DNA of 64,000 nt. Origin: Methanobacteriales archaeon HGW-Methanobacteriales-1 (GTDB taxonomy: Archaea; Methanobacteriota; Methanobacteria; Methanobacteriales; Methanobacteriaceae). The notes under the pieces were generated by a model, which saw nothing but the letters and a program-made list of their open reading frames with translations, was not told where the DNA came from and did no database searches. Location of the stretch: NCBI GenBank assembly GCA_002839705.1, contig PGYO01000006.1, positions 39,889-103,888 of the forward strand. Reading direction: 5' to 3'. Both the position numbers and the translations under genes were made by a program. Positions 10,243 to 19,165 of the stretch are shown here, in pieces; positions within the stretch are counted from its first letter, which is position 1, and each line of letters starts with the position of its first letter.

Positions 10243-11256
10243 ATGACAAATAAAAACGATCAAATGGATATTATTGGCTTCGGCGCCCTTAACATGGACC
10301 AACTCCACCTGGTGGATAAAATCGCCGGTCCTGATGAAGAAAGCTTTATCCATGGATTCCAGGAGTCTTGTGGTGGTTCTGCTGCTAATACAGTTATAGG
10401 AGCTTCACGTTTAGGCCTTAAAACAGGTTTTGTTGGTAAATTAGCTTCTGATGGTGAGGGAGATTTACTTCATCAAAATTTAATCCAGGAAGGTGTTGAT
10501 GTAAATGGTCTTATTATCTCACCAAAAGGTAGAAGTGGTCGGGTCATGGGTTTTGTAGATAAAAAAGGTGACCGGGCACTATATGTTGAGCCTGGAATTA
10601 ATGATGAAATAACCATTGATCAAATTGATATTGATTATGCATCTAAAACTAAAATTATTCATTTAAGTTCCTTTGTTGGTAATTCTTTTAATGCCCAGGA
10701 AGATTTATTATCTCAAATCCCAGATGAAGTTAAGGTAAGCTTTGATCCCGGTAGAATCTATGCTGAAAAAGGATTTAATGCTTTAAAAAAGATTTTAAAT
10801 CGAACTGATATTTTACTAATTAATCAAGCAGAATTAAAGATAATGTTGGCCAGTGAAACTGATTCTAACATTAAATCTAATTTAAATAACTTTGATTCAC
10901 TATCTAATCTTGATAAAGAGTCTAATGATAAATATAATTTAATAAGAGCATTTGATATTTTTACGGACTTAGGTATTGATACTATAGTGGTTAAAATGGG
11001 AGATAAAGGATCTTTTGCTTTGGATGGATCTCAAGAGGTTTTTGTGCCCTGTTTTGATGTGAAATGTATTGATACTACGGGTGCTGGAGATTCATTTAAT
11101 GCTGGCTTTTTATATGCTCAAATTAATGATTTTTCACTGGAAAAGTCATGTGAATTTGGAAATTTGGTGGCCTCCAAATGTGTGGAGTGTACCGGAGCTA
11201 CTAATGGCTTGCCCTCAATTTCTAACATTGACCTAGAAAAATATGAAAAGAATTAA
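10243..11256 (+). CDS. PfkB-family carbohydrate kinase (ribokinase-like)
   Basis: A 337-residue PfkB/ribokinase-family kinase. The N-terminal signature CGGSAANTVIGASRLG lies near residue 47 and the C-terminal DTTGAGDSFNAGFLYA, with the catalytic Asp, near residue 285. It has an unusual Asn/Ser/Asp-rich insertion (about residues 205-235). The start at 10243 has no clear ribosome binding site, and ATG 10264 is an alternative. The gene lies between ftr and a polyferredoxin in the extended eha cluster. The sugar or nucleoside substrate is unknown. Confidence 0.8.
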   Translation: MTNKNDQMDIIGFGALNMDQLHLVDKIAGPDEESFIHGFQESCGGSAANTVIGASRLGLKTGFVGKLASDGEGDLLHQNLIQEGVDVNGLIISPKGRSGRVMGFVDKKGDRALYVEPGINDEITIDQIDIDYASKTKIIHLSSFVGNSFNAQEDLLSQIPDEVKVSFDPGRIYAEKGFNALKKILNRTDILLINQAELKIMLASETDSNIKSNLNNFDSLSNLDKESNDKYNLIRAFDIFTDLGIDTIVVKMGDKGSFALDGSQEVFVPCFDVKCIDTTGAGDSFNAGFLYAQINDFSLEKSCEFGNLVASKCVECTGATNGLPSISNIDLEKYEKN

Positions 11257-11457
11257 TAAGTTAAAACTATGCATATTTAATTGAAACATTAATAAATTAA
11301 AATAATTTCACTAACAAGAAGAATTCAATAAAGTTCATTGAAATTGGATATTAATAAATAAAATTAAGTTAAATTATAATTAAATTATAATAGTTATCCC
11401 TTATGAGTTATCTATTACAAAATATTTCGCAATTATTTTAGTCTTAGAGGTTTGATT

Positions 11458-12225
11458 ATGGATATAAGTTTTAAAAAGAAAGTTGGAGACCTGCAAAAAG
11501 AGGTTGCCTTAAAATCAGCTGATTTAGAAGAATATGTTGAGGATTTTGAGGTTGAAATCGAGAAATGTTCTCTTTCAGATAAATTCATTAATATTTCTCC
11601 CCGATGTGTCCGCTGCAATCTATGTGCTCAAGAATGCCCGGTTGATGCAATTGAAATGGCTGATACCATAAAGCCTGCTAAAATACTTAATAATTGTGTT
11701 AAATGTGAAATATGTGCTCAAACCTGCCCGGTACGTTGTATTAATGTTTTAAAAACCACGGCTGAGGTTGATGATCAAATTGACTATAGGCTGGAAAGCA
11801 TTAATGTTCCTCATAGAGTTATTCGCATGAAAAATATTGAAGTATCACCTGAAAAGTGTACTTCCTGTGGGACCTGCGTTAAATTATGCCCTACTCAAGC
11901 TATCACGGTAGAAAATGACCATATTCCGGCAGAGATAAACAAAAAATTGTGTGTGGGATGTGGCTCTTGTGCCAGTGTATGTCCACAACAGGCCATAACT
12001 CTAGAACGGGATATGGGACCGGTTATTGTAACCAAGGAATTACTTATTGACCAGGATACTTGTGTGGAATGTTTAATTTGTGAAGAAAATTGCCCTACAA
12101 TGGCCATTAAATTAGAAGATGGCGAAGTTGTTCTTGATAAAGATAAATGTATATTATGTGATGTTTGCTCGACAAAATGTCCGGTGAACGCTTTAAAACT
12201 GGAGAGGATGGCCCATGAAAGTTAA
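11458..12225 (+). CDS. Polyferredoxin, six [4Fe-4S]
   Basis: A protein of about 255 residues with six CxxCxxCxxxCP motifs (CVRCNLC, CVKCEIC, CTSCGTC, CVGCGSC, CVECLIC, CILCDVC), preceded by a cysteine-free helical segment of about 45 residues. I chose ATG 11458, eight bases after the AGAGG site; TTG 11452 is only one base from it. It overlaps the next gene by 11 bases. Its place at the end of the eha cluster suggests an extra electron conduit for Eha, but the redox partner is not known. Confidence 0.85.
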   Translation: MDISFKKKVGDLQKEVALKSADLEEYVEDFEVEIEKCSLSDKFINISPRCVRCNLCAQECPVDAIEMADTIKPAKILNNCVKCEICAQTCPVRCINVLKTTAEVDDQIDYRLESINVPHRVIRMKNIEVSPEKCTSCGTCVKLCPTQAITVENDHIPAEINKKLCVGCGSCASVCPQQAITLERDMGPVIVTKELLIDQDTCVECLICEENCPTMAIKLEDGEVVLDKDKCILCDVCSTKCPVNALKLERMAHES

Positions 12226-12850
12226 GGAGATTATGGACAAGGAATTTATTGATGTATCCCCGAATCAAGGTTTGATTGAAGTTTCTATTAAAATGGAAAA
12301 TCATAAAAAGTTCACTACACCCGTGGTTGACAGTGAAAACCATTTAGTGGGATGGATTACATCACTGGATGTTACGAGAGGATTAAGAGAAAATTTAAAA
12401 ACTGTTTCGGATATTATGCATCCCAAAGATGATATTGTCCATGTCCATGAAAACGATCCTGCTCGATTGGCTGTTCTGGAGACTTCCCACCATAAATTAG
12501 TTAGTATACCAGTTATTGATGATAATGATGTAGTTATGGGTGTAGTAAGATCTTTTGATATTGTCGAAACTCTCTCTCAGCTTTATGAAATTAAGGTTTC
12601 TAAAATATTTGAGGCCATGGAACAGGAATTGAAAGGCGTTAGCTGGGACGAACTTATGGAAGCCTCTGCTATTGTTACTCGTCGTAGAACTGGTAAACGT
12701 ATTAAACCTCAAGAATATGAAAAAAATATCAAAGATGCTACCTTTGGAGAAGCAATTTGGGCCACTGGTGGTTTAGAAAAATTCTTTGTTGGTTTAATTG
12801 CTATAGGGGAAATGGTTATTGCCCGTAAAGTTGCCCGGGCACGTAAATAG
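12215..12850 (+). CDS. CBS-domain pair protein with conserved C-terminal domain
   Basis: A 211-residue soluble protein. Two CBS repeats (about residues 1-60 and 65-125, with motifs VKEIMDKEFIDV and VSDIMHPKDDIV) usually bind adenine nucleotides. They are followed by an uncharacterised domain of about 75 residues containing TRRRTGKRIKPQEYE and GEAIWATGGLEKF. The start overlaps the polyferredoxin gene by 11 bases, behind a GGAGAGG site, so the two are translationally coupled. An energy-charge sensor for the Eha/polyferredoxin system is a reasonable inference, not proven. Confidence 0.75.
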   Translation: MKVKEIMDKEFIDVSPNQGLIEVSIKMENHKKFTTPVVDSENHLVGWITSLDVTRGLRENLKTVSDIMHPKDDIVHVHENDPARLAVLETSHHKLVSIPVIDDNDVVMGVVRSFDIVETLSQLYEIKVSKIFEAMEQELKGVSWDELMEASAIVTRRRTGKRIKPQEYEKNIKDATFGEAIWATGGLEKFFVGLIAIGEMVIARKVARARK

Positions 12851-12965
12851 ATTTATTTTTTCTATTTCTTATTCTTTTTATTTAAAATCATTTTTGCTTT
12901 GTTATTTTTCTATTTTTCTTTTAGATTTTTATTAATTCTTTTTTAAATTATTTATAAATTTAAAA
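12851..12965 (+). terminator. T-rich termination region after the eha cluster
   Basis: Right after the CBS gene stop the + strand has repeated T-runs (TTTTTT, TTTTTATTT, TTTTTCTATTTTTC and others) over about 100 bases. Clusters of T-runs are the intrinsic terminators of archaeal RNA polymerase, and this marks the end of the eha transcript. Confidence 0.65.
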
Positions 12966-13002
12966 TTTTTATTTATATTTAACCAAAAAACAGTAACTTT
13001 TA

Positions 13003-13022
13003 TATAACTATTGTTATATAAC
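13003..13022. promoter_or_regulatory. Putative sulfur-regulon operator, metB-like gene
   Basis: TATAAC (13003-13008), four bases, GTTATA (13013-13018), then a further TATAAC (13017-13022). The left half overlaps a TTTATATA archaeal TATA box. It lies about 125 bases upstream of the cystathionine gamma-synthase-like gene. The same pattern recurs before other sulfur genes in this window. Confidence 0.55.
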
Positions 13023-13144
13023 TATGGTAAACTTTGAAGGATACATTAATATAATTGAATTTTTATTTAATTAAAGACTTAAAAATTGCCTAATTATATA
13101 TTAAACTCAAAAATTCAATATAAATCGACTTAGGAGATATAAAA

Positions 13145-14272
13145 ATGAAATTTTCTACAAAATCAGTACATGCTGGTAGAAAACCTGATCCAACAACTGG
13201 AGCGGTAGCAACTCCAATTTATCAGACATCTACCTTTGTATTTGATGATTATAACCAACCTAAAGAGCATGATTACTCTAGAACCAGTAATCCAACTAGA
13301 AGTGCTCTCGAAGATGCTTTAGCCGCATTGGAAGGAGGAAATGCAGGATTTACATTTTCCAGTGGAATGTCTGCCATATCCACAACTCTCCATCTTTTAA
13401 AATCAGGAGATCATGTAATTGCTTCTTATGATATCTATGGTGGAACTTATCGTCTTTTTGCTGAAATAATGTCTAAATTTGGTATTGAAACCACATTCAT
13501 GAAACTAAATGATGAAGAAGCTATAATTGATGCTATTAAACCTAATACAAAGTTAATCTGGGTGGAAACTCCTTCAAATCCCTTAGTTAACATAACTGAT
13601 TTGGAAATGATTGCTAAAATTGCCAAGGAACATGATCTTTTATCCGTATCAGACAATACCTTTGCTACTCCTTATTTCCTTAAACCTATTGACTTTGGTA
13701 TTGATTTGGTAGTTCACTCTACTACCAAGTACTTGAATGGCCATTCCGATGTTATTGGGGGAGCTATTATAACCACCACACCACAGCTGGCAGAGGATAT
13801 TCATTTCCTATTAAATGGTTTAGGAACCAATGCTGCACCATTTGACTCCTGGTTAGTTTTAAGAGGAATCAAATCTCTTCCCGTTAGAATGAAGCAGCAT
13901 GAGAAGAGCGCTACTGCGGTTGCTGAGTTTTTATTTGATCATCCCGCTGTAGATGAGGTATATTTCCCGGGATTAAAATCACATCCGGGCCATGAAATTG
14001 CTAAAAAACAAATGAAAGGTTATGGTGGAGTAGTTTCCTTTAATTTAAAATCAGATGTAAAAACCTTTTTAAATAAACTGGATCTTTTTTTACTGGCGGA
14101 ATCTTTAGGCGGTGCTGATTCCCTGGTGGAACATGCCGCTACCATGAGCCACTCTTCTATGGATCCTGAAACTCGTTTAAAAACAGGAATCACCGACCAG
14201 CTTATTAGATTATCTATTGGCCTGGAAGATGTTGATGATTTAATTGAGGATTTGGCTAATGGGCTGGATTAA
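13145..14272 (+). CDS. Cystathionine gamma-synthase/lyase-family PLP enzyme
   Basis: A 375-residue PLP enzyme of the Cys/Met metabolism family. Visible motifs are the N-terminal STKSVHAGRKPDPTTGAV, YSRTSNPTR near residue 45, the PLP-stacking region SSGMSAIS, VSDNTFATPY, and the Schiff-base lysine in HSTTKYLNGHSD (about Lys195). It could be cystathionine gamma-synthase, gamma-lyase or beta-lyase; sequence reading alone cannot separate these. It belongs to trans-sulfuration between cysteine and homocysteine. The TATAAC-N4-GTTATA operator upstream links it to metX, metY and the other sulfur genes here. Confidence 0.88.
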   Translation: MKFSTKSVHAGRKPDPTTGAVATPIYQTSTFVFDDYNQPKEHDYSRTSNPTRSALEDALAALEGGNAGFTFSSGMSAISTTLHLLKSGDHVIASYDIYGGTYRLFAEIMSKFGIETTFMKLNDEEAIIDAIKPNTKLIWVETPSNPLVNITDLEMIAKIAKEHDLLSVSDNTFATPYFLKPIDFGIDLVVHSTTKYLNGHSDVIGGAIITTTPQLAEDIHFLLNGLGTNAAPFDSWLVLRGIKSLPVRMKQHEKSATAVAEFLFDHPAVDEVYFPGLKSHPGHEIAKKQMKGYGGVVSFNLKSDVKTFLNKLDLFLLAESLGGADSLVEHAATMSHSSMDPETRLKTGITDQLIRLSIGLEDVDDLIEDLANGLD

Positions 14273-14329
14273 TGGTGATTGAAGATTTGGGTAAAGGATT
14301 AGAATAATCTTTTAATTAATTATTAATAA

Positions 14330-14362
14330 GACCTTTTTATTTTTCCTTTATTTTTGGAAAAT
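14330..14362 (+). terminator. T-rich terminator after metB-like gene
   Basis: T-runs (CCTTTTTATTTTTCC, TTTATTTTTGG) start about 55 bases after the metB-like stop and before the next promoter. This is typical of archaeal termination. Confidence 0.45.
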
Positions 14363-14408
14363 ATTCTTTAAAATCATTAGAATTAGCAATGGCATATAAC
14401 AATATTTA

Positions 14409-14438
14409 TATAACTATAATTATATAACAATTGTTAAG
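14409..14438. promoter_or_regulatory. Putative sulfur-regulon operator, sulfur carrier/thiI
   Basis: A doubled site: TATAAC-TATA-ATTATA (14409-14424) followed by TATAAC-AATT-GTTAAG (14423-14438). The two half-units have the same 14-base register as at 13003. The left unit overlaps a TTTATATAAC TATA box. It lies about 45-70 bases before the sulfur-carrier gene. Confidence 0.55.
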
Positions 14439-14481
14439 AGACTTTATTTGAATTAATATAATGGGAAATATGGTGAATAAC

Positions 14482-14673
14482 ATGAAAATAGACTTCCAGG
14501 ACTCAGAAATTCAACTTGAAGTAGAAGATATTTCTGTAGAAGAAATGCTAAAACAGCTGGATATAAATCCGGTGGAAGTAGTAGTTACTCAAAATGGAAG
14601 GATAGTTTTGGAAAGCTCTATTCTCCAAAGAGGGGATGAAGTTAAAATAATCCAGGTTATTCATGGAGGATAA
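14482..14673 (+). CDS. Ubiquitin-like sulfur carrier (ThiS/MoaD family)
   Basis: A small protein of about 63 residues ending in the double glycine (VIQVIHGG) at which ThiS, MoaD and SAMP proteins are adenylated and thiocarboxylated. I prefer ATG 14482 over ATG 14461 because GGTGA lies five bases before it; the longer form would be 70 residues. It is followed by thiI and thi4, so sulfur delivery to thiamin, tRNA thiolation or molybdopterin is possible. An E1-like activating enzyme is encoded at 48004, and no other partner is visible nearby. Confidence 0.82.
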   Translation: MKIDFQDSEIQLEVEDISVEEMLKQLDINPVEVVVTQNGRIVLESSILQRGDEVKIIQVIHGG

Positions 14674-14817
14674 CTAAAATTTACTGGAATTTGTATTAAG
14701 TAGGATAATTTCTAGCAAAAAACATTATCACATCACTTTTAACCAGTTCAATATTTTAATTTTTAATTTTATGTTAAAACTGAATTAATGCTATTTAATT
14801 AATTATGAGGGGATTAT

Positions 14818-16002
14818 ATGAAATATGATTTAATATTACTGAGATACGGGGAAATTGGTATTAAAAGCCCACCAGTTAGACGAAGATTTGAAAAGAAATT
14901 GATTTATAATATCCACGCCGCTTTAGATGGCAAAATAATAAATGATGGTGGCCGATTTTTACTTTATCCTCGTGATAAAGACAATAAAAATGAAGAAACT
15001 GCAAACCTCATTGAATCGGCCCTGGAAAAGCTTTATAAAATATTTGGTATAGTATCCTTTTCACCAGCAGTGGAAACCACAACCACCAAAGAAAATATTA
15101 AGATTAAGGTTCAGGAATATGTGGAAAACTTATTAAAAGAAGGAATATTCTCTCCTGAACAATCATTTGCTATTCGGGCTAGAAGAGTTGGAGATCATGA
15201 TTTTACCAGTCAAGAAATCGCTGCTTTTGCCGGTTCGGCATTCTTTGAAAAAACTGAATCAAAGGTTGACCTTTCCAATCCGGACTTTGTTCTTTATTTA
15301 GAAATTAGAGAAAATAAAACTTTCATATATCACGAAAAATTACAAGGGACCGGAGGAATGCCACTGGGTACTCAAGGCAAAGTCATTGCCCTGGTCTCAG
15401 GTGGAATTGACTCTCCGGTGGCCACTTATCTCATGATGAAAAGAGGCTGTGATGTGACTATATTGAACTTTAATAATCAACCATTTACTGAACCATCTGA
15501 AAAGCTTTTAAAAATAGCCAAAAAACTAAAAGAATATGCTTCAGGTTCTAAATTAAAAGTTTACCAGGCAAAATATGGGGATTATCTGAAAAAATGCCAG
15601 GATGAAGCACCAGAGAGAATGACCTGTGTTTTCTGTAAAAGTGGGATGTATCAGGTTGCAGAAAAACTTGCAGAAAAAGAAGGAGCACTGGCCATTATTG
15701 ATGGTAGTAGTGTGGGACAAGTAGCTTCTCAAACACTCCCTAATATTTTAGCCACCAGATACTCGACTAATCTTCCAGTTTTAAGTCCATTAATCGGATT
15801 GGACAAGTTGGAAATCGAGAATATTGGTAGAAAAATTGGAACTTTTCCAATTTCCACCCTTCCCGATAGTGGATGTAAAGCTGCTCCCAGATATCCCGAA
15901 ACCAATGCTAATTTAGAGCAGACTTTGGAAATTCAAGAGGATCTTGATTTAAAGTCAAATCTGGATGATGTATTTGACAATATTATTGAATTAAAATTTT
16001 AA
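14818..16002 (+). CDS. thiI: tRNA 4-thiouridine synthetase (ThiI)
   Basis: A 394-residue ThiI. The N-terminal ferredoxin-like/THUMP region (about 1-170) starts with LLRYGEIGIKSPPVRRRFE, and the PP-loop ATPase motif VSGGIDSPVATYLM is near residue 194. MTCVFCKSGMYQVAEKLA contains two cysteines that could act in sulfur transfer. There is no rhodanese domain, as usual for archaeal ThiI, so sulfur may come directly from sulfide or a separate donor. It catalyses s4U8 formation in tRNA and may share sulfur with thiazole synthesis. A GAGGGG site precedes the ATG. Confidence 0.92.
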   Translation: MKYDLILLRYGEIGIKSPPVRRRFEKKLIYNIHAALDGKIINDGGRFLLYPRDKDNKNEETANLIESALEKLYKIFGIVSFSPAVETTTTKENIKIKVQEYVENLLKEGIFSPEQSFAIRARRVGDHDFTSQEIAAFAGSAFFEKTESKVDLSNPDFVLYLEIRENKTFIYHEKLQGTGGMPLGTQGKVIALVSGGIDSPVATYLMMKRGCDVTILNFNNQPFTEPSEKLLKIAKKLKEYASGSKLKVYQAKYGDYLKKCQDEAPERMTCVFCKSGMYQVAEKLAEKEGALAIIDGSSVGQVASQTLPNILATRYSTNLPVLSPLIGLDKLEIENIGRKIGTFPISTLPDSGCKAAPRYPETNANLEQTLEIQEDLDLKSNLDDVFDNIIELKF

Positions 16003-16077
16003 TTATATTTCAATTTAAAAAATTTTTTTAATTCATAACTTAACAGAGTTAATTTCAAGTTCATTTATAATAAAAAA

Positions 16078-16926
16078 ATGAAAATTTTGGAGGTAGAAAA
16101 AATGGTTATATTTTCTAGCGCATCTGAAAAGGATATAACTAAAGCTATTGTTTCTGAATTTGCTGAAGAATTTATAGAATACATTGAAAGTGACGTTATT
16201 ATAATAGGTGCAGGCCCTAGTGGACTATATGCTGCCAAAAAACTTTGTGAAGCCGGTGTTAAAACTCTAATAATTGAAAGTAACAATTATTTAGGCGGGG
16301 GCTTCTGGATTGGTGGATATTTAATGAATAAGCTCACGGTTAGAGCTCCTGGTCAAAAAATCCTTGATGAAATTGGAGTACCTTACAAAGAGTTCCAAGA
16401 AGGTTTATATGTTGCTGATGGGCCTCATGCCTGTTCCAAGCTTATTGCCAGTGCCTGTGACGCTGGGGTTAAAGTTATCAACATGACTAAATTCGACGAT
16501 GTAGTTTTAAGGGATGGAAAAGTTTCTGGTGTTGTTATTAACTGGACTCCGGTTTCTGCTCTTCCCCGAGCCATCACCTGTGTTGACCCGGTTGCTATTG
16601 AATCTAAATTGGTAATTGATGCTACTGGACACGATGCAGTGGTGGTCAGTTCCTTAGAAGAAAGAGGCCTGGTTGAAATTAAAGGATTCTCTCCTATGTG
16701 GGTGGAAAAATCAGAAGATGCCATTGTTGAAAACACACGAGAAGTATTCCCTGGAGTTTTAGTCACTGGAATGGCTGTTGCAACAGCCTTTGGACAATCT
16801 AGAATGGGCCCTACCTTTGGTGGAATGCTAGTCTCAGGTGAAAGAGTTGCTGAGATTGCTATCGATTTATTAAAGAATGAAAATGATAGTAAACTTTCTC
16901 CTGAAGCAGCTACGGTAAGTAAATAA
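16078..16926 (+). CDS. thi4: Thi4-family thiamin thiazole synthase
   Basis: A 282-residue FAD/NAD-fold protein with dinucleotide motif [17 protein letters not shown] (about residues 40-56), followed by [18 protein letters not shown] and the end motif [16 protein letters not shown], all typical of Thi4. Thi4 builds the thiazole of thiamin from NAD, glycine and sulfide. In yeast the sulfur comes from Cys205 of the motif C-M-D; the Methanocaldococcus enzyme has His there and is catalytic. Here the aligned motif is TCVDP with Cys168, so the suicide-type cysteine appears to be present. ATG 16102 (MVIFSSAS) is an alternative start. Confidence 0.88.
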   Translation: MKILEVEKMVIFSSASEKDITKAIVSEFAEEFIEYIESDVIIIGAGPSGLYAAKKLCEAGVKTLIIESNNYLGGGFWIGGYLMNKLTVRAPGQKILDEIGVPYKEFQEGLYVADGPHACSKLIASACDAGVKVINMTKFDDVVLRDGKVSGVVINWTPVSALPRAITCVDPVAIESKLVIDATGHDAVVVSSLEERGLVEIKGFSPMWVEKSEDAIVENTREVFPGVLVTGMAVATAFGQSRMGPTFGGMLVSGERVAEIAIDLLKNENDSKLSPEAATVSK

Positions 16927-17357
16927 TTTACTTACATTTTTTTTAGAATAAAATTAAATTTAAATATTATTTTTTTTAGATTTCTTTTTATTATCACAAT
17001 TATTCATAAATATCTACAAAAAAATTTACTGGTAATAAATATTTGAAAATAATTATAAAACATCTAAAATATTTTTTTAGTAATTTTAACTAATCAAATA
17101 AAATCAAAACATTGATAAAAAATTGATTTATAATCAAAACTTCGTTATAGTCTTGTTTAGCGAACATAAATCCTTGCTATTTGAGTCAAAATTGATGATA
17201 TTAATGTATTCAAAACATTGGTATTTAATCAACTACATATAGGGGCAGTGGTCCATTTGAACGGGTTTTTAGTTTTTTACAATAAGATATGGAAAATATG
17301 ATTAAATACGGTACTAATATTAAGATAGTTGTGAAATAATAGGGACTGCTATTTATA
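16927..17357. other. Long AT-rich non-coding stretch after thi4
   Basis: No convincing gene on either strand. The first 70 bases are T-rich (TTTTTTTTAG, TTTTTTTTAGATTTC) and probably terminate the thiI-thi4 transcript. A short GC-richer patch (around 17238-17265, ending GGGTTTTTAGTTTTTT) could be the 3' end of a small RNA, but I see no clear fold. Confidence 0.4.
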
Positions 17358-17373
17358 TATAACAATAGTTATA
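17358..17373. promoter_or_regulatory. Putative sulfur-regulon operator, MOSC gene
   Basis: TATAAC-AATA-GTTATA has two perfect six-base arms and lies within TTTATATATAAC, a good TATA box. It is about 160-175 bases before the MOSC gene, the next gene downstream on the + strand. Confidence 0.5.
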
Positions 17374-17534
17374 TATTTATAAAAATTTTATATCTAATAG
17401 ATGAATTAGTTAAATAAAATATTCTGAATGGAGTAAACCGTATTTTGCATTAACATAAGTTCAAATAGGTTCTAAAATTAAGTTTAGGAATATTTGGTAA
17501 CTACTTTAAGGAATTCAATTCATGGGTGGATATT

Positions 17535-17972
17535 ATGGGAAAAATAATTGCAGTTTGTATTAGTAAGGAAAAACAAACTAAGAAAAAAGACATTAAATCT
17601 GGCCATATTATAAAAAACCATGGTCTGGAAGGTGATGCTCATGCAGATAGTGATTCGCACCGTCAGATATCATTACTGGCCCAGGAAAGTATTGATAAAA
17701 TGAAAGCTCAGGGCCTGGATGTTAAAGCTGGAGACTTTGCTGAGAATCTTACCACTACTGATATTGACCTCAAATCTCTTCCTGTTGGTACCGTACTGAA
17801 GGCCGGGGAAGAGGTTCTTTTGGAAATTACTCAAATTGGAAAAGAATGCCACACTCCCTGCGCTATTTATCACCAGGTTGGAAATTGCGTCATGCCTAGT
17901 GAAGGGATATTTGCTGTGGTTTTAGAAGGTGGAGTAATTAAATCAGGGGATCAAATTCTGATTAAAGATTAA
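17535..17972 (+). CDS. MOSC-domain protein
   Basis: About 145 residues, a stand-alone MOSC domain (related to the C-terminal domain of molybdenum-cofactor sulfurase). Features are the motif HGLEGDAHADSDSHRQIS near residue 32, AGDFAENLTTTDIDL, and the conserved cysteine region GKECHTPCAIYHQVG, where a cysteine is thought to carry persulfide sulfur in the family. I prefer ATG 17535 (site GGTGGAT) to GTG 17526. It probably moves sulfur to a cofactor or metabolite. The upstream operator ties it to the sulfur genes. Confidence 0.85.
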   Translation: MGKIIAVCISKEKQTKKKDIKSGHIIKNHGLEGDAHADSDSHRQISLLAQESIDKMKAQGLDVKAGDFAENLTTTDIDLKSLPVGTVLKAGEEVLLEITQIGKECHTPCAIYHQVGNCVMPSEGIFAVVLEGGVIKSGDQILIKD

Positions 17973-18110
17973 ATAAGATATATTCAAGTTTTTTCAATTT
18001 TAAACTCTTAATTTATTTTTTATTCATTTATTTTAAAGTGGTACTTATATCAATTTATTTAATGATTAGATAGTATGATTTTTACAAAGAGTAAACTTTA
18101 AATACTATTG

Positions 18111-18144
18111 TTCGTATAATATGGTACATTCGATAAGACACGAA
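18111..18144. promoter_or_regulatory. Possible MsvR-type redox operator
   Basis: TTCG at 18129-18132, eight bases, CGAA at 18141-18144, with a further TTCGTA half-site at 18111-18116. MsvR regulators of methanogens are described as binding TTCG-N7-9-CGAA-like boxes. The site lies just after a TATA-like CTTTAAATACT and about 75 bases before the zinc-ribbon gene. Confidence 0.4.
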
Positions 18145-18216
18145 CTAATTTAAGTTGGTGTATTTATTAATTGAATTTATAAATAATTATAAGAATAATT
18201 GGTTGGGAAAGATAAA

Positions 18217-18435
18217 ATGAAATGCGAAAATCTAAGTCAAGTATGTCCTGAATGTGGCTGTAAAGATAAAAGAATATCTCGAAGAAGGAATTCTGATTCC
18301 AATGAAGATGCTTTTTATATTCCACATATACCTCAAGGTTCGGTAGGAATTGTTAAATGTGGTGAATGCGGCCATGTATTTGAGATATGTGCCGATAGTA
18401 AGATGCCAGTTGAAGTAAAAAAGAAGCTAGTATAG
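18217..18435 (+). CDS. Small zinc-ribbon protein
   Basis: About 72 residues with two cysteine pairs, VCPECGCK near the N-terminus and VKCGECGHVFEI near residue 48, forming a typical zinc ribbon. The linker contains a charged RISRRRNSDS stretch. I chose ATG 18217 over TTG 18199, which would add six residues. It stands alone. The specific function is unknown; a redox or nucleic-acid role is possible, given the MsvR-like box upstream. Confidence 0.65.
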   Translation: MKCENLSQVCPECGCKDKRISRRRNSDSNEDAFYIPHIPQGSVGIVKCGECGHVFEICADSKMPVEVKKKLV

Positions 18436-18555
18436 TTTATTTTTTTAGTTATACTCTATTTTTTAATATTTTAATTTTACTTAAGGCCTATACTTTTTTT
18501 TAATATTTTAAAACTAATTCGGAAAATATTTAAAATAAACACCCTAATATACAAA

Positions 18556-19104
18556 ATGGGTCAAATGATTTCAGATAAAAGATTAAAAAATGCAATTCCT
18601 TCATTAGTGTCTATTATAAGGATAATATTAGCACCTTTATTTTTAATAGCATTTTTGGAAAATAATTTAATTCTGTCTATTTGTATATACACCATAGCAG
18701 TTGCCACCGATGCAATTGATGGTTATCTTGCCAGAATACTTGATTCAGTTACTCCTTTAGGAGCTTATTTAGATATAACTGCTGATTTAATACTAATTTT
18801 AACTGGATTTGTGGCCTTCACCATAAAGGGAATTTATCCTTACTGGATTCTGATTCTCATTATAATCATGTTTTTACAGTTCATAATTACCTCTAAATTC
18901 AAGGTTCCAGTCTATGATCCCATTGGTAAATATTATGGAGCTTTCCTATTTTTAGTTATTTTCATAACCCTTATCGCCGACATATTCCATAATAATTATT
19001 TAAATTACATATTATTAATTTTAATAGTTATTTTCACAGCAATATCTCTCATTAGTCGGTTATTTTTTATTATAAAACTTAAAAATCAAACTAAAAATAA
19101 ATAA
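18556..19104 (+). CDS. CDP-alcohol phosphatidyltransferase-family protein
   Basis: A 182-residue membrane protein with about five helices. The signature DG-x2-AR-x8-G-x3-D-x3-D is complete (DGYLAR, then G, then LDITAD, residues 55-77), so the catalytic aspartates are intact. Such enzymes join a CDP-activated lipid (here CDP-archaeol) to an alcohol such as glycerol phosphate, inositol phosphate or serine. The acceptor cannot be told from sequence reading. It stands alone with a weak translation signal, and ATG 18565 is an alternative start. Confidence 0.82.
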   Translation: MGQMISDKRLKNAIPSLVSIIRIILAPLFLIAFLENNLILSICIYTIAVATDAIDGYLARILDSVTPLGAYLDITADLILILTGFVAFTIKGIYPYWILILIIIMFLQFIITSKFKVPVYDPIGKYYGAFLFLVIFITLIADIFHNNYLNYILLILIVIFTAISLISRLFFIIKLKNQTKNK

Positions 19105-19165
19105 AAATATAATATTCTACTTTGTGATGTTTTTTAATGAGAATACTAGAATAAAATAGTCAATT

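Noticed and set aside
16030..16060. TTAAC-AGA-GTTAA before thi4 as another sulfur operator
   Set aside because: The spacer is three bases and the outer TATA part is missing, so it does not fit the TATAAC-N4-GTTATA pattern.
17230..17280. Small RNA ending in a T-run
   Set aside because: There is a GC-richer patch and a T-run, but no stable stem or promoter that I can support by eye.
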